From assembly GCA_000328965.1 (NCBI GenBank), contig KB205948.1:1178001-1242000 (forward strand): a stretch of 64,000 bases of DNA. The letters are read 5' to 3'. Shown here in pieces: positions 35,137 through 47,898 of this stretch (the first letter of the stretch is position 1; each line of letters opens with the position of its first letter). The notes under the pieces are model-generated. The model had not been told where the DNA came from and did not search any database. It saw only the letters and a program-made list of their open reading frames with translations. The position numbers were made by a program, and so were the translations under genes. Source of the DNA: Ascocoryne sarcoides NRRL 50072. Taxonomy: Eukaryota > Ascomycota > Leotiomycetes > Helotiales > Gelatinodiscaceae.

Positions 35137-36888
35137 AGACCAAGCTTACAGTCCTCCCGCCGGGACAAAGCCATACACGCCCTGGAATCTCCATCCAAGT
35201 CGTAATTACCTCCGGTTTGCCATGGCACTCTCTTCCGTGACCGTCGAGCCCAGCGCCAGCTATACCGGTTGTATAGCGACGCTGCGTGTACAAGTAATGC
35301 GTGCGAGTCTGCGGCAAAGGACCGGGCTAGGGGATGCACACGCGAAGCCGACAGGCGAGAAGAGTTATTCGGATAGTCTGAAAATATACTCTATACTGTA
35401 TATTCACGCTCCATAGATAGATACTATAAATATATCCAAAAAAAAAGACCCCTCGTTAAAGGTTGACATTTCCAACCGACAAGCGAAGAATCTACGCAGG
35501 AAGTCTCTCGTACGCGCTCTCCTCCTCAGCTCGTCCCTCCCTACCATCTTTCCACTATATTTATGCTTGATGGAGGCGAGCGAACAAGGCGATCGATCAC
35601 ACGCAGCGGGACGGAACTCCCGTCGCGTGCAGAGCTATTTCCAGCAGAGTTCATCTTCAATCTTGCCTTCGACTCCTCCGAGCCTGCGAGTTAGTACAGT
35701 AGTATATACAGCGCGACCATCCAATCGATCCGCGGACAGCATCATCCTTCGATCGGCGAAACACCGACGATCGCACGTTCGACTCTCGCAAACCAGGTAG
35801 CCAGGGAGATCCGCGCGCTGATTTGACGGGCGGGCATGTTGTTCCACGAGGGGGGGATGATGGAGGTGAGGGAGTTGGGGGTGTGTGCAGCAGGTTTTTG
35901 GTTACTGACAATCGACCCTGCGAGCCGTTCCGCATTGACCCAAGGAACGGGTCGCATCGCGACAATGTGACCGTCGGTGGAACCAGCATCGCAAATAGCC
36001 GCTCCTTGCGACGGAGATGCGAGATGGATGGGCTGAAACCGTGTGACGGTGGATTTGGTGGATTTTGTTTTTTTTTATTGTTTTGGAGGGGACGGGGGGG
36101 GAGGAGGGAGGGATGGCTTCGTTCCAGAAACATTCCATTTGTCAAAAATGGCCATTCTCTACAGTAGATCTCAGCCACTCCCACTCTGTTTTCGCCCAAA
36201 GCTACTCGCTCGCGGTATTAGCTGACTAACGATAAACAGGTTGCAGTTCGCAGGTGGCAGGACGAGCTCGGAAGCGATGGAGTCTGATTTTTCGACACGA
36301 CTCGACACGACTCGACTCATCGCATTTCCTCCTTCGACAGAAAGATCCAACGTGACAGCGCACCGAAGATGGCACAGTGCACGAGAGATACTACAATCGG
36401 CTTGGTTTCGTCGTGGAGAATGACATGACGATCGCCGCACGCGCGAGGCCTGGGTACGAAGCTCCGATGGTAAGAGTCCGGCGCTCCAAGGTTGTCTCTC
36501 GGTACGAAATATGGAGTAATGGCGTCAATGAAGGGGTCCCCCGCCACCACCCACCTCGTGGCAGCAGGAGTTTCTCCCCAGATGAGCCCACGCGCCCACG
36601 GGCACCGGACGCGATTCAATCTGGAGATGCACCAAGGGTACGAGGGAGGGGGAGCAGATGGAATAGGATGTGATGGATAGGATGGATGGATGGCTAAATG
36701 CGATGCAAGTTTTTATCGAATCTCTCTCCAACATATACTACCGTGGCAAGTCGAGTCGCAGGCAGGCGGGCAGGAAGCCGGGACAGTACTGTCCCTCCGT
36801 TCACCTGCGGTCGGATCGGCATGAACAGCGACAACGCATTCTTGCATCACGCCGGCGTGCCGGGGCCTATCAAGTCGTCCAGCCATCG

Positions 36889-36945
36889 ATCAACACATCC
36901 ATCCAGCCATCTACCCATCCAGCCATCAAGCCATCATCAACCCAC
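36889..36945. repeat. CCAT/CATC-rich imperfect repeat
   Basis: Imperfect CATC/CCAGCCAT units, like a diverged form of the 34.8-kb microsatellite. Confidence 0.6.
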
Positions 36946-39819
36946 GGCGTCCCCTCACTCCACCACCAGGAAGACTCGGGACCAACCAGGCACTGCGGTC
37001 TCTCCAAACAAGGACGCTGCTACACGAAAAGGATACTGTAGCAGTTGGGTCTCTATACACACAAGTACCGGTCGCTATACAAAACAAACGAGTACCGGAC
37101 TCCTCTCGACGATACCCAGTCCCCGTCCAGTCCAGTCCAGTCCGCCGGGCAGGCTCCTCTTCGGGCCAACTCGAGGGGGGTTTTCCAACTTCGGCGACCA
37201 TCAAACCCATTCAACATCCACTCACTCTGTCCTCGCGTCGTCCGTCCCTATCAAAACCAAGCCGTCCATCACGCATCATCTCATGCATGCAAACCCGAAC
37301 CCCTCCCCTCTTCCCTCCTCCTCCTCCTTCTCTTCTCCTCGCTCCCCCTCGCTCCCCCTCGCTCACCGCTCTCTTCCCCACCTTTTCCGTGGCCACATCG
37401 GTACATCGGGGATCACATGACTCACCGAGCATGCGGGCACCCGTCTTCTTTGGCACGGACGGGAGCGGAAGGAGCCCCTTCCAGGAGATGCAGGAAGGAA
37501 CGGACTACGGTAAGGCGAGTAAGCCGGTCGCGTGGCGCCAAGTGGCATCTGCCAGCTGCCAATACTGTGCAGTAGGCGCAATCGACCAGTCGGATGTCGA
37601 TGGGATCTCGAGACCGATCTTCAGCAAATCATCGTCGCTGCCAGGACCATTTTCCTGGACTTCCTCCCGCAAGGCGGTCCCTGCTAATCAACTAACGCCG
37701 ACGTCGATTATCGACTGCGGTCTCTGAAGAATTATTGAATCCGAACCCTGGAATCCTTTATGCTCGCTTTCCATCCATCCCATTCAGCCATCCATTCGCG
37801 AAGCGTCCATTCCTTCAGTCATCTATTCGCTCGTTCACGCTGCTTGACTGGGCCCCCAAGGATAGCCTTGCGGTGCCAGGACGGTGGCGGCCAGCGAAGA
37901 AAATTTATCCACCATCCTTCCCGCTCGTATCCATCTCGTCTGCTTTGTTTGGGTCCTTTGGTACGAAAGGAGCTAGCTATCTATCTACCCATTCAGTCAT
38001 TCGCTCGCGCCTCGATTGATTGCCCATTCGATCCTCATGTCGGCGGCGGATTATTACAAGTCTACTCTACCTCATTTCCATCCATACTCGGTGTCACGGC
38101 GAAGATTGGCGTTTGCAACAGTGGAGTAGATGGGAGTGCGGTCAGAACCCAGATCTGGAATCATGGCGCAGCTTTGAGGCGAGTCGAAGAGAGTCGGAGT
38201 GAGACGAGACAAAACGAGACGATATCGCTCATGCACCTCAAGCCCTCCCCCTCGCTCCCTCCCCTCCCCTATCTGATATGAAGTCAGATGGTGGCACGGA
38301 GCCTGTGCTGTGATGGGCGGGGGACGTCTGCATATAATGGCTGGTCTACAAGACCATGATATGGCTAAAGGCGCTCACCGCTGCGACTCGCTCGCAGCCC
38401 GGGGGAGCGTGAGTCCCTCTCTCCCTGTGAAAAATAAAATAAAAAATGGTTCGTGGTTCTTTCGATCGAGGAGGAAGTCGCTGTTTATGGTTGTGGGGAT
38501 CTGGCTCTCGAACTATCGAATCGCCGTGCCTCCCTTGCATCTGCATCGGATGTTATCCTGCTGGCACAACCCCGTGGCAAGCTGCAACAATTGGGTCCGA
38601 GTTGTCGCGGCTCGTCCCTCACTACCACCCCGCACGATCCGTCCGGCATGACGAACACCATCGCAGGCAGTAGAGTACAGTGGGCGAACAAATATGCAAA
38701 CACATCTGGACTCCTAGATTTCTGCCCCGTCGCCCTGTAAAAACATGCGAATTCTTGCGTGCGAATCACAATATTTATTCAGTCTTATTTCTAAACTGAC
38801 ATGCCCCATCGGCCTGCTGACCCGATCGCCTCCAGAAACAGCGACAACGATCACTCGAATCACAGTGCTGACCACCAACCACTTTCCACGCTGGACGCTT
38901 GATCTCTCGCAAAAATTCGGACATGCACCACTCGCAGACCGCCCGTCGCACATAATCGTCCTTGCCCGGAGGCTCTTCTTCTCAGCAACCCGCAGCAGAA
39001 TACTCGCTGCGGTAGAGGAAAAACATTGAGATTTACAACCGGTTTGCATCAAACCGCTGCACAAGAGCTCCCCGCCCGAGAAACTGTTTGATGGCCGACC
39101 AATATTCGTACTCGGTGAGCAACCTAATTCTCTGCAGTCGAAACTGAAAGAAGTGTTTTTTCATAGGCCAGCGTGAGGCATGGATATGTCACAGTCAACT
39201 GGTGAACAGATCGCGACTTGGATGAATTTGGCCTCACATACAGCACTACAACTCTGAGCATGCACCACATTGCAGCCCCCAACTGCTGAGTGCAGCACTC
39301 GGTACGATTGGGGATCAGATGATAATGGGTTTATTCGTCCCTCGCCTCTATGTTTCCTGCACCGTGTTGAAAATGGACGTTTCTGCATCTCTGCCCTATA
39401 TCAATTAACCAACAATTGGACAGGAAGTTTGCGGTACCATCACACGGGACACCCCGATGCAGTGGCCCGAGGCGCACGAAAAATAAATAACGGTTACGCT
39501 AAGAACTGGGGTGTCGCTTGTCAAGTGCCAACATTTTCATGCTTTTGCCACTTATCATCATGTCCATGTGTTTGCCAGAATCTCCTCGTCGAGATGAGAA
39601 GGAGGTCGGAAAAAAAGAGATGACCTATCAATTCCCTCCCATGGGTACCGCATGGATTTTAACGCTCCCCCAATGGGGGCGGATCTCTTTGGATCGGGAT
39701 GAATCAAGGTCAGGACGGGCCGGTTGAACCCTTGAACGGGTTCGACGGCTACCGCGGTTCGTGGATGAAATCAGCAAGACTGCGGCACCGGCAAAGATGC
39801 CTCCATCCAGCGGCAGGCT

Positions 39820-39854
39820 GTGTTGTGTTGTGTTATGTTATGTGTGTGTGTGTG
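39820..39854. repeat. TGTTG/TGTTA then (TG)n tract
   Basis: The run of TGTTG and TGTTA pentamers passes into a TG dinucleotide tract. Confidence 0.75.
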
Positions 39855-41040
39855 AAGAGTTTGTAGCAAGGATAGGAATTATTTATGCGTTGTGCTTACA
39901 GGGAGCGGTGAGTGGTGACTGAGAAGGTTTGAAGTACCAAGATGCTGGAATCAGGGAGTAGCGAGCTCACGGTTCCAGACAGGTTATTATTTCCGTTTTG
40001 TTATGAGTTGGTCATGACGGTGTCGGCAGTTGGTTCCCAAAGGGGGAAGCGGTGTCAAGCGGAGTTGACGTTTATGATTGATTGCTTCGTTTCTCTAGGA
40101 TATTTTGGACCGAAGCAAGGGAAGGGGAGGGAGGTGCGGCCGACATTATTGTCTGCGAGGGATGCACTTGGTCCATCTGTCGAGCGAGAACAAGTTCTGT
40201 TCGGTTTTCGAGTTTTTTCTTTCCCACTTTCCCTAGCGATCCCCGGCCAACGGTCATGACATACGGGAAAACCAACTTGGTCGTGGAATTCAGCCAAGAC
40301 GAATCAAAAAGGCTAATTTATTTACAGAAGTGGTGTTCTCAATGTGGCAATTGGATCGACCAGATGCCTCCTGGTTTGGAAACCTGGTATCTCATGGTGG
40401 ACTGATTTAAGGTTTTTGACTGGCTTCGCCTTCTTGTGGCATCATTCATTTTTACGTGCGGTCCTAGATGTAGGCGACGTCGACCGAGTCAGTAATGACA
40501 GTAACAAGTTCGGCTTTCTTGCTTTCTCTTTTTCAAATGGCTGTAAATTTCATAGCTACCAAGTCAAAATAGACTGACATGTAGAACGCGCGATACAACA
40601 TCGTTAACCTCGCAGTTAACTGTCAATTCCTAATATCTCAAGTTTTCCCTCCCTCCCATCTCTCCAAGGTTCTTGCTCTGTCCTCGCGTTCTGACTCCCT
40701 CCTATCACCCTAAAGCTCCCCTCGTCTCCTATTCCTCCTCTCTCCTCTAGCCCCCCCCCAGAAGATTTTTTTCATTTCCAAATGCAAATCAACTACACAG
40801 GGCTATCAACCAACTACTTTTTTTTTTTCTTGAGCCCAGGTAAAACTAATTAATCAATCTAGAAGATATTGAGTGAGAGTGTATCCAGATAATTAAATGC
40901 GGACATATAGTTAGATAATCAGATATATACCGGAATTCATCCAACCTCAAATCCCACCCCTAGCGCGTATATTGAAATTGAGCTCGGCAGTAGATATATA
41001 CCGTTATGGATATATGAATAAATAGATAAACTTGATAACC

Positions 41041-41217
41041 ATCGATCGGTCGATCGGCCAATTGGTTGATTGGTTAGCCAATTAGTTGGATGGTTGATTG
41101 GTTTCGGTCAGTCGGATAGTTGGTTTGTTGGTTTGTTGGTTAGCTGGGTGGTTAATCAGTTGGCTGATTAGTTGGTTGGTTGGTTGGTTGATTCGTCGGT
41201 TCGTCAGCCGGTTGGTC
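41041..41217. repeat. TTGG-rich imperfect tandem tract
   Basis: About 175 bp built from TTGG, TTGAT and GGTTAG-like units with interruptions (for example GTTGGTTGGTTGG near 41173). It is strongly strand-asymmetric, with G and T on the plus strand and almost no C. Confidence 0.8.
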
Positions 41218-41334
41218 ATGCGTGTTCGACGAGGAGGATACTAGGTGAAGGGGGAGAGGAGAGGAGGAAGAGGGAGAGAGAAAGAGACTAAAAGGGGGGG
41301 AAAGCGAGACTGTAAACAGCGTGTGTATGGATGT

Positions 41335-41358
41335 GTATATAGATAGATAGATAGATAT
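41335..41358. repeat. (GATA)n microsatellite
   Basis: About five copies of the tetramer GATA/ATAG. Confidence 0.8.
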
Positions 41359-41600
41359 CCAAGGCCTTACCTAGTAGCTAAAGGAGACCTTGGCGGTGTA
41401 TTCTTTCTCTTTTGCTTATGTTTCGCTCTTGGGGAGGAGGGAAGGAGGGAAGGAAACGGGTGGAGAGGAGAGAGTTTGAAGGGGGTTGGGCTGTTGGGAT
41501 GGGATGGGATGGATCGGTAGTGGTGGTGCTTGTTATGGTGCTTGTGTGGTGGTGGTATGATGGTTGCTTGAAATGGGTGTGTGGATATTAAGCTTAATGA

Positions 41601-44249
41601 CTGGAGAGAGCGGTTATTTTATTATGTTGATGTTAATTCCCTGCTATCTTTTCCTTTGTCTTGTTTTATAAGTGGGCAATGATCTACATTCTGGCGCTGG
41701 GCTTTTGTTGCATTTCTCCCTTGGGTCTGAGAATAAAGGGATGTTTTGGTGAGTGAGGGTTTTGGGGTTGGGATGCTGGCGGCTCTTTCTGTTTTATCTT
41801 GCTTGTTGAGACAAGATGAGAGTATAGAGAAAGTAGAATGTGTTAGTGTATATTTATGTAACTTAAGTTTAACAAAGCTCAAGCTTGAGGGCGCTATAAC
41901 ACAAGCACAGGAGAGTTCTTTCTCGTTTCTCAGCCTCTCTTGTCTGCAGTTATCTTAGAAGTTATCTTAGGCTCTCCAATTACCAGTTGAAATTTATAAT
42001 AGAGTTTAATCATAATAAGGGTAATTCGATTTTTCTCTAGCAAGCGAAGCTAAATAGCTTGAGAAAGGAGCTCTTCTTACTCCTAAGAGATACAACACCC
42101 TATACCATATTTTCTTGATTGAGAGAAGTTTTCCTCGCCTATTTCTCTACTGGATTGACCTATGATGTCTAACCTAAGTTGAGTCGATTATTTCAAGCTG
42201 ATTTGACCCCTTTTAAGCCGAAAGGGGAAATTTAAGCATAGTGTTCTTTTTCTTAGGTATAGAAGCAGGGGAAGATGACGTCATATGAGAAAATGAACAT
42301 AGTCAATAGCTTTCTAACGAGCTCTCGAGCCAGTTGAAATAGCAAAGACCTGAGAGTACTAACAAAGATCTCTTATTACTTCCAATGATATGGTGAACTT
42401 GCTGTTAGCTGAGATTCCAGCCTTGATTTCACCAGCCAGGGAAATATTAACACTTTAAATAAGTACTCAAAGAAATGACGATTCTGGGACTAAGAAGCGT
42501 ATCTTATCACTCTCCACAAGGGAAGAATCATATTTATGCGGATTATGATTCTGCTCTATGCTTCTAGGCGTTGGAAGACAGAAGTGTTCAAGTGCGGGGT
42601 ACTAAATTACCCCGCATCTTTGGCCCCCACCCAAGCCACCCCCCTTTCTGCACGCCTTTTTAGTGCTATTATATATAGCCAGTGCCATCCCACTAGCTAA
42701 TAAATCTTTCGCTACTAAGGCCTACTTAGTACTATATATTAATGTGAAGATCACTTTTAATGTTAGTGATTATGCAGGAAGTTCTCGTATTCACTAAGAT
42801 AGAACGTCTCATAACAACATTCTCAGGCAGCGACTGATATTCTCATTCATATAAATCCATCTAGGTAATCTGGTGGTAGGTATACACTTTTCTTCTCGAG
42901 AAATATGGAAGTGACGAGCCAGCTGAGGTCGTGGGGGTTCAAATTGGAGGGAAGAAAGATAGATGTATATGAACTCCGCAACACTTTAAGCTTCGAGATT
43001 TGAGATTGCGCATGCCCTACGAGATTTTTAAATGCTCGCCAAGTTGTTTCTTCCTTCCTCTCTCGAATATCATATTGTGCCAACGTACTCAGAGGCGCTC
43101 CTTCCTTTTAAGGCACACGTCCTATAAGTAGTTCTTACTCTCTTTCTATAATCAATATGTAAAATGAAATTGCAAACAGAGAGGTTAGCGTATCGCTCTT
43201 ATATTACTCGGGCAACTGAATGATATGAAGGTTAAAGGGTTTAAAAATATTTTCCCGAAGTTGCGAGTAAACATGAAGCATGAACTTGAGATGCGAGGTT
43301 TGTAGAGTACTTAAAGAAGAGAGGTTCTTTACTTGACGAGACTAGAAGGCGGCTATTTTATCATATTATTTTAGCCCCTGCATCTCACATAATCCAACTT
43401 CCGCACGTAGTCACATTGAACAAATGTACAAGAGGTCAAATATGTCTTCTATTTACTTACGAATTTCACCTAAATACATACTTTCTTAAATTTAAATTTA
43501 TATTATTATCCTTGGCCTATTCTTCCGAGAACAGGCGCGCCTTATGGAGCTACACATTTTGCATACCGGTACTGTACTTTCTGTTTCTTCACTTAATCTC
43601 CTTTTTGTTTCAATCCGTATAAAGCCAACGAGGCTAGTTATAAACACAGAAAAGCCTCTCGCTCTTTTCTCTGTTAACAAAGTCTAAAGTTCAGTCGCTT
43701 TTGAACTATGAATCTATAACTCGGTAATAATCCTAAAGACTCGAGATATAATTAGGTACAGGTTAAAAACACGGGTGGCTACACGTAGAGGATCTCATCC
43801 GGTTCGAATTTGAGGTATTTATTCAACCGATAAAATTTCCTGCCTACTTATATTTATGCCTAAGTTTGTATGAGGGGCTAGGAGTAGGCTATCTTCAGCA
43901 AAATATAGTCTATAAGTACTTTTCAATGATAAGGTAATATCTAGTTCAAATGCTGTACTAGATCCAAATAGTTTAGAACGTGAAATCTTCATTTGGTGCA
44001 GCCTACGAAACGGGCTAAATGATTTGAACCAGACAGGTTTCCATTAAATACCTACGGTAATATATAAAGTCTTCCATCCCCTCCTAGTACGATCTTTCTC
44101 TTTCTCTTTCTCTTCACCGTATCGCATTTGCCTTACGATTTGAGCCCGAAGATTTCACATTTGCTAAGATAAATTTATTCGACTGCCTCGATTTACCAAA
44201 TATATACCAAGTCAGCTATTTCGAATTCACACAACTAGAAGCTAGCAAT
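41601..44249. other. AT-rich gene-free stretch
   Basis: Base composition turns distinctly AT-rich from about 41.6 kb. Only short frames occur. It contains the GC-rich hairpin at 42593-42616. The setting and the mutated pseudogenes that follow suggest a RIP-affected block. Confidence 0.45.
42593..42616. repeat. GC-rich inverted repeat in AT-rich DNA
   Basis: Perfect 9-bp arms TGCGGGGTA and TACCCCGCA are separated by CTAAAT. It is followed by a C-rich run (GGCCCCCACCC). It may be a terminus of an old mobile element, but no partner copy was found in the window. Confidence 0.6.
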
Positions 44250-45214
44250 ATGTCTTCTGTCACGATGGATAACCTTGAGACCAAGGAGCGCAGAGCTTCT
44301 AAAGCATCAAAGCTTCCAGCAAGTGTATATCCAGAAGTTATGATTGAACTACCCCGACTTGAACATCATCAAACTTTTATCATTCTTCACAGTCGCAGAT
44401 CTTTAGCCGCTAGATTTGGCCCCCCTCTTCTCGCCATGGCCACATCTTCAAACGAAACACTACAATCCGCAATTCCTCACGTTAAAATCATATTTCCAAC
44501 CGCATGTCGCAGCCGTGCAACGTCGTATAAGAACAAGCTCACACATCAATGGATGGATAGTTGGACGGGGGGTGATCGGACGGAGAGACAGGATTTAATG
44601 ATTGACGGGCTACATAAGAGCTGTGAATACATTCACGGCATTTTACGTATCGAGAGTAAGCTAATTGGAGAGGAAAATGTGGTTTTATGGGGTCTAAGCC
44701 AAGGTGGCGCTACAACTTTATCATCCCTCCTTACATGGGACAGTAAACCATTTGCAGCTGCAGTGGTTATGTGTGGGTATCTACCATTCTAGAATCATGT
44801 CAACGATATTGCATCAGGAAAATGGTCATCTTCCAATACTTCTACTGGTGATCTTTTCGACACCGAGGACCCTTTTGCTCATTCCGAAGATGAAGATGAT
44901 GGCAAGGCCTATCCCCCGCTCCATAAGGGTATGACGCAGAATCTGTCAATATAAGATGTTACGTTCTTTAGGGAGAAAATTGCAATGGACGACAAGACTG
45001 GAACTGTCTTTAAAGATGTTCCGATATTTATAGGTCAAGGAACGGAAGATGAGACAGTCCCTGTTCGACAAGTTCGAAACGCAAAGCTTGGATTGGACCT
45101 TATAGGCGCAGATGCCAAAATAGTCGTGTATGAGGGCTTGGGCATTGGTATTCTGCCGAGATGTTGGAAGACATATTTGAGTTTTTGAAGCAGACGCTAG
45201 GGGCTACACAATAG
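44250..45214 (+). pseudogene. Degraded carboxylesterase / acyl-protein thioesterase-like gene
   Basis: The frame resembles the phospholipase/carboxylesterase family: a Ser nucleophile motif LWGLSQGGATTLSSL, the acid region GQGTEDETVPV and, after a frameshift, GHWYSAEMLEDIFEFL with the His. It is broken three times: TAG at 44790-44792 (after CGYLPF), TAA at 44952-44954, and a one-base frame change near 45142 just before the catalytic His. The oxyanion-loop motif expected as HGRGS reads HSRRS, two Gly codons changed by G-to-A. The stops and these changes fit C-to-T/G-to-A damage. The intact relative APT1 lies at 54.3-55.3 kb, but this copy belongs to a different, longer subfamily. Confidence 0.72.
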
Positions 45215-47113
45215 AAGTTGTCCTGATAATCTTAGTTAATAGAAAAAATCTGTAATATCAATACATTAATTGTATCCGACTTCAACATATGAACTGCCCT
45301 ATAGTATAGTTCAGGTGACATTTTCCTAGGAGTAACGTCTAGTATTAAAAGCTCGGAGAAGATGCGCCTGGAGTTAGATGATAGCACACTTTAAAAGCTT
45401 CGTTCTCAATTTTAACGACTTGTAAATAAAATAGTTAATAGCCTCGTCCATGAACCTGTTTTTGAAGTTTAAACAAGATACTGCACATGTCTCTTTGCTA
45501 GAACATATTAATTACTGTTATTTTTTAAGAAGAGTACACACTTATTTGCTAAGCGAGAAATTCACATGCGGCAACCACCTGTACTCTCTAGAACTCTGCA
45601 GCGAATAAAAGTGAACAAGAAGTCAATCACAAAAAACCATAGCAGTGTAGTGAAACCACCTAAGCTTTTTTTGCTTAGCACAAACTCCATGTGATCAGTG
45701 CTGAATTATTTACTTACTATTCAAGTCTAGTACAAGTCAATAAATTTAGAAGGAACTTTACTTTATATTAAAATTCAACTTTAGAACTTTGAAAGTTCAT
45801 GAAATTTATGCTCTTTGCTGCAATAATGAAGTGTAGTGTCGCTCTATCTAGTATACGGAGTCACACCTATAGTATTCAATAGGGTGTAATTGTATAGGTA
45901 TAATTGAGTCTTATCCCAGAAGTCAAGGAGAAGGACGAATTTATATATACGGACTCATCAGCCTTTCCTCTCGCTAGGATAGCATACCAATATACATGTG
46001 ATTACAACTGATTCTATCTATTTCCCTAGTTACCTCTATTTACTGTTTATTTCTCCCAACGAATATTAGTATTCTAACACTAGACCTACATTAGAAATAA
46101 CTTTTTAAAGTCGTCTTAAGGTCTTTTAAGGTTTGCCTAGGTCAACTGTAATAGGTGGGTCAAATGTAGTCTTAAATTGTCAAGTACAAGGAGTATTGGC
46201 TGCCTCGACTGGAGCGTCAACGAGAGAGTTAGTGTCAGCAAAATTGGCAACGAAGACTTTAGTTTCGAATTGATAACTGAAGTCTCAGATTGCAAGACAT
46301 TTAGAGTCTTAACTAGAGTGCTCTGAATGGTCCAAGTCTCTTTATGCACTGCTACCCTACGCAAGATAGCCCATCTTGTTTGAAGTTGTAATTATTTGCC
46401 GTTGCACATGGCTCTAGTAGATAATATGGACAACTTTGACTAGAGCAGAGAAGGTACAAGTTGAAAAATTTGGTTGTAATGGAGCGGTTAATGTCGCTCC
46501 GCAATTTACATACGTAGTACCGCCTGTCTTCCTAGAAAACGTAGTACTAACTGTATGTATTGATGAAGTCGTATTTTTTAACGTTAGGGGTTTAATCCGT
46601 ATATATACCGATTAAATCTCCTTCCCATCGCTAAGCTTATACTAATATATTGAGACTAGTATGCAGGTGACAACCCCCGATTCCCCGGTCACCCCAATTC
46701 ACTCCCATTTCATTAGTGAAATATCGGTATCTAAACAGTTAGCATCAAGCTACTGATGTGGACCCTTCGCGCACTGCTGACTTTCATAACGACCAGATGT
46801 CAGACTTTTAGATGAGAGATTCCAGTTGAGAGCATGCAAAATTGGGATCACATCTAATTCTTCACTAGTTATTGAGCAAATGTCCTAAACAATTTTTGAT
46901 CCATGCTGAACAAAGGAATGTTAATAATTTAATAAGTTTGCTATTATACCAAAACAGGATGCTAAAAAGATATGGTCACGGTAAGAAACAAGATGCATAG
47001 CATTTTGCACTCATTGATAGGAAATTCATGATGTGAATTTCTCCATTGTTCTAGGAAGCCGACATTCACCTGTCTAATTGTAGACTGAGCAGCTCTCCTG
47101 CGTAATTCCTAAA
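45215..47113. other. AT-rich gene-free stretch
   Basis: No gene or RNA is recognised. Short frames only. Confidence 0.45.
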
Positions 47114-47685
47114 TCAAACCTTCAGTTCCCGTGCTCTACCTTCCAGAACACATCCGCAGAGATTCACAGTCGGAAGTTTGTAGTGCTGTGCTTGTTGGCG
47201 TACCCTAGATAGGCGTTCGTACACACTCGCTATACCGAGCACTGCTGGCTCTGAGAACGCCTTGCCTGTGAGACTAATCCCATACCTGTAAACCATAAGC
47301 TTCTCTGTACAGTAATTGTAGGAAGGGGAATATCACGGTTTATTTGGAGCTTGTGTGATTAAATTATTGCGTGGCGACCATTTGATCTCTGTGCCGTTAG
47401 GTAAGTACCCGAGTGGGATCGTTATGACTGGAAGGCCACCTCTGGCAGCAAAGTGAGTAGACATCTTTGCGGCCGTCGAATATATAAGAGCATTAAGATT
47501 TGATCGTTCCAAAGCTCCGATAATTCCGCCTTCACCAGCAAAATACTCGTCTCGCTCAGCAGCACGCTTGTATGATTCTTGTTCGGGTTTCATTTGGAGA
47601 GCCCATTCCTAGTTTTCGACGTCGCGATGTGGATACTCTTCCCTAGGATCACTTTTGACATAGTCACGTATCCCTTCCAATGAGC
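47114..47685 (-). pseudogene. Amidase C-terminal relic
   Basis: The minus strand reads like the end of a fungal amidase-signature protein: RDYVKSDPREEYPHRDVE, then GEGGIIGALERSNLNALIY, AARGGLPVITIPLGYLPNGT, and after an intact GT-AG intron (47336-47286) YGISLTGKAFSEPAVLGIASVYE. A TAG at 47611-47609 stands where the family has Trp, consistent with a G-to-A change. The N-terminal two thirds, including the catalytic Ser-cisSer-Lys region, is missing. The upstream side abuts an esterase fragment, so this is a non-functional remnant. Confidence 0.65.
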
Positions 47686-47689
47686 GGGT

Positions 47690-47898
47690 TCGGTTTGGGG
47701 TCTCCGGAATCCCATATCGCCACCGATGAGGTCCATCTCATTTTTTGCGTTTCTTCCTTGGGCAATAGGGACTGTCAAATCTTCCGTGTTATACCCTATG
47801 AATAACGGAATTGTTTCGACATTGTTTCCGAAGGTAACAGCCTGCGTTGGAGGATTCTTGTTGGTGCTATTGCTTAGCAAACCGTCATCTTCAGACAC
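47690..47898 (-). pseudogene. Carboxylesterase C-terminal fragment
   Basis: The segment PLFIGYNTEDLTVPIAQGRNA, then EMDLIGGDMGFR, corresponds to the acid-residue region of the same esterase family as the 44.2-kb pseudogene (there IFIGQGTEDETVPVRQVRNA). The nucleophile region and the His end are absent. It runs directly into the amidase relic. Confidence 0.5.

Larger units (their letters stand above)
31669..41600. other. About 10 kb gene-free, GC-richer, microsatellite-dense block
   Basis: No open frame here has family resemblance, though several are long (for example 290 codons at 32499-33371 minus, 444 at 33675-35009 minus, 240 at 36698-37420 plus). Their composition mirrors the local simple repeats and they overlap on several frames, as expected by chance in GC-richer DNA. 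The block lies directly upstream of the Zn2Cys6 gene. Polypyrimidine tracts near 33230-33280, 37310-37370 and 40640-40760 and purine tracts near 36070-36110 and 41240-41300 resemble fungal promoter and leader elements. It may hold distal regulatory DNA, long 5' leaders or non-coding transcripts. Confidence 0.55.

Noticed and set aside
32306..38281. Several long open frames (up to 444 codons) on both strands
   Set aside because: They overlap each other in multiple frames, are built on microsatellites and composition bias, show no domain, and lack a consistent splice pattern.
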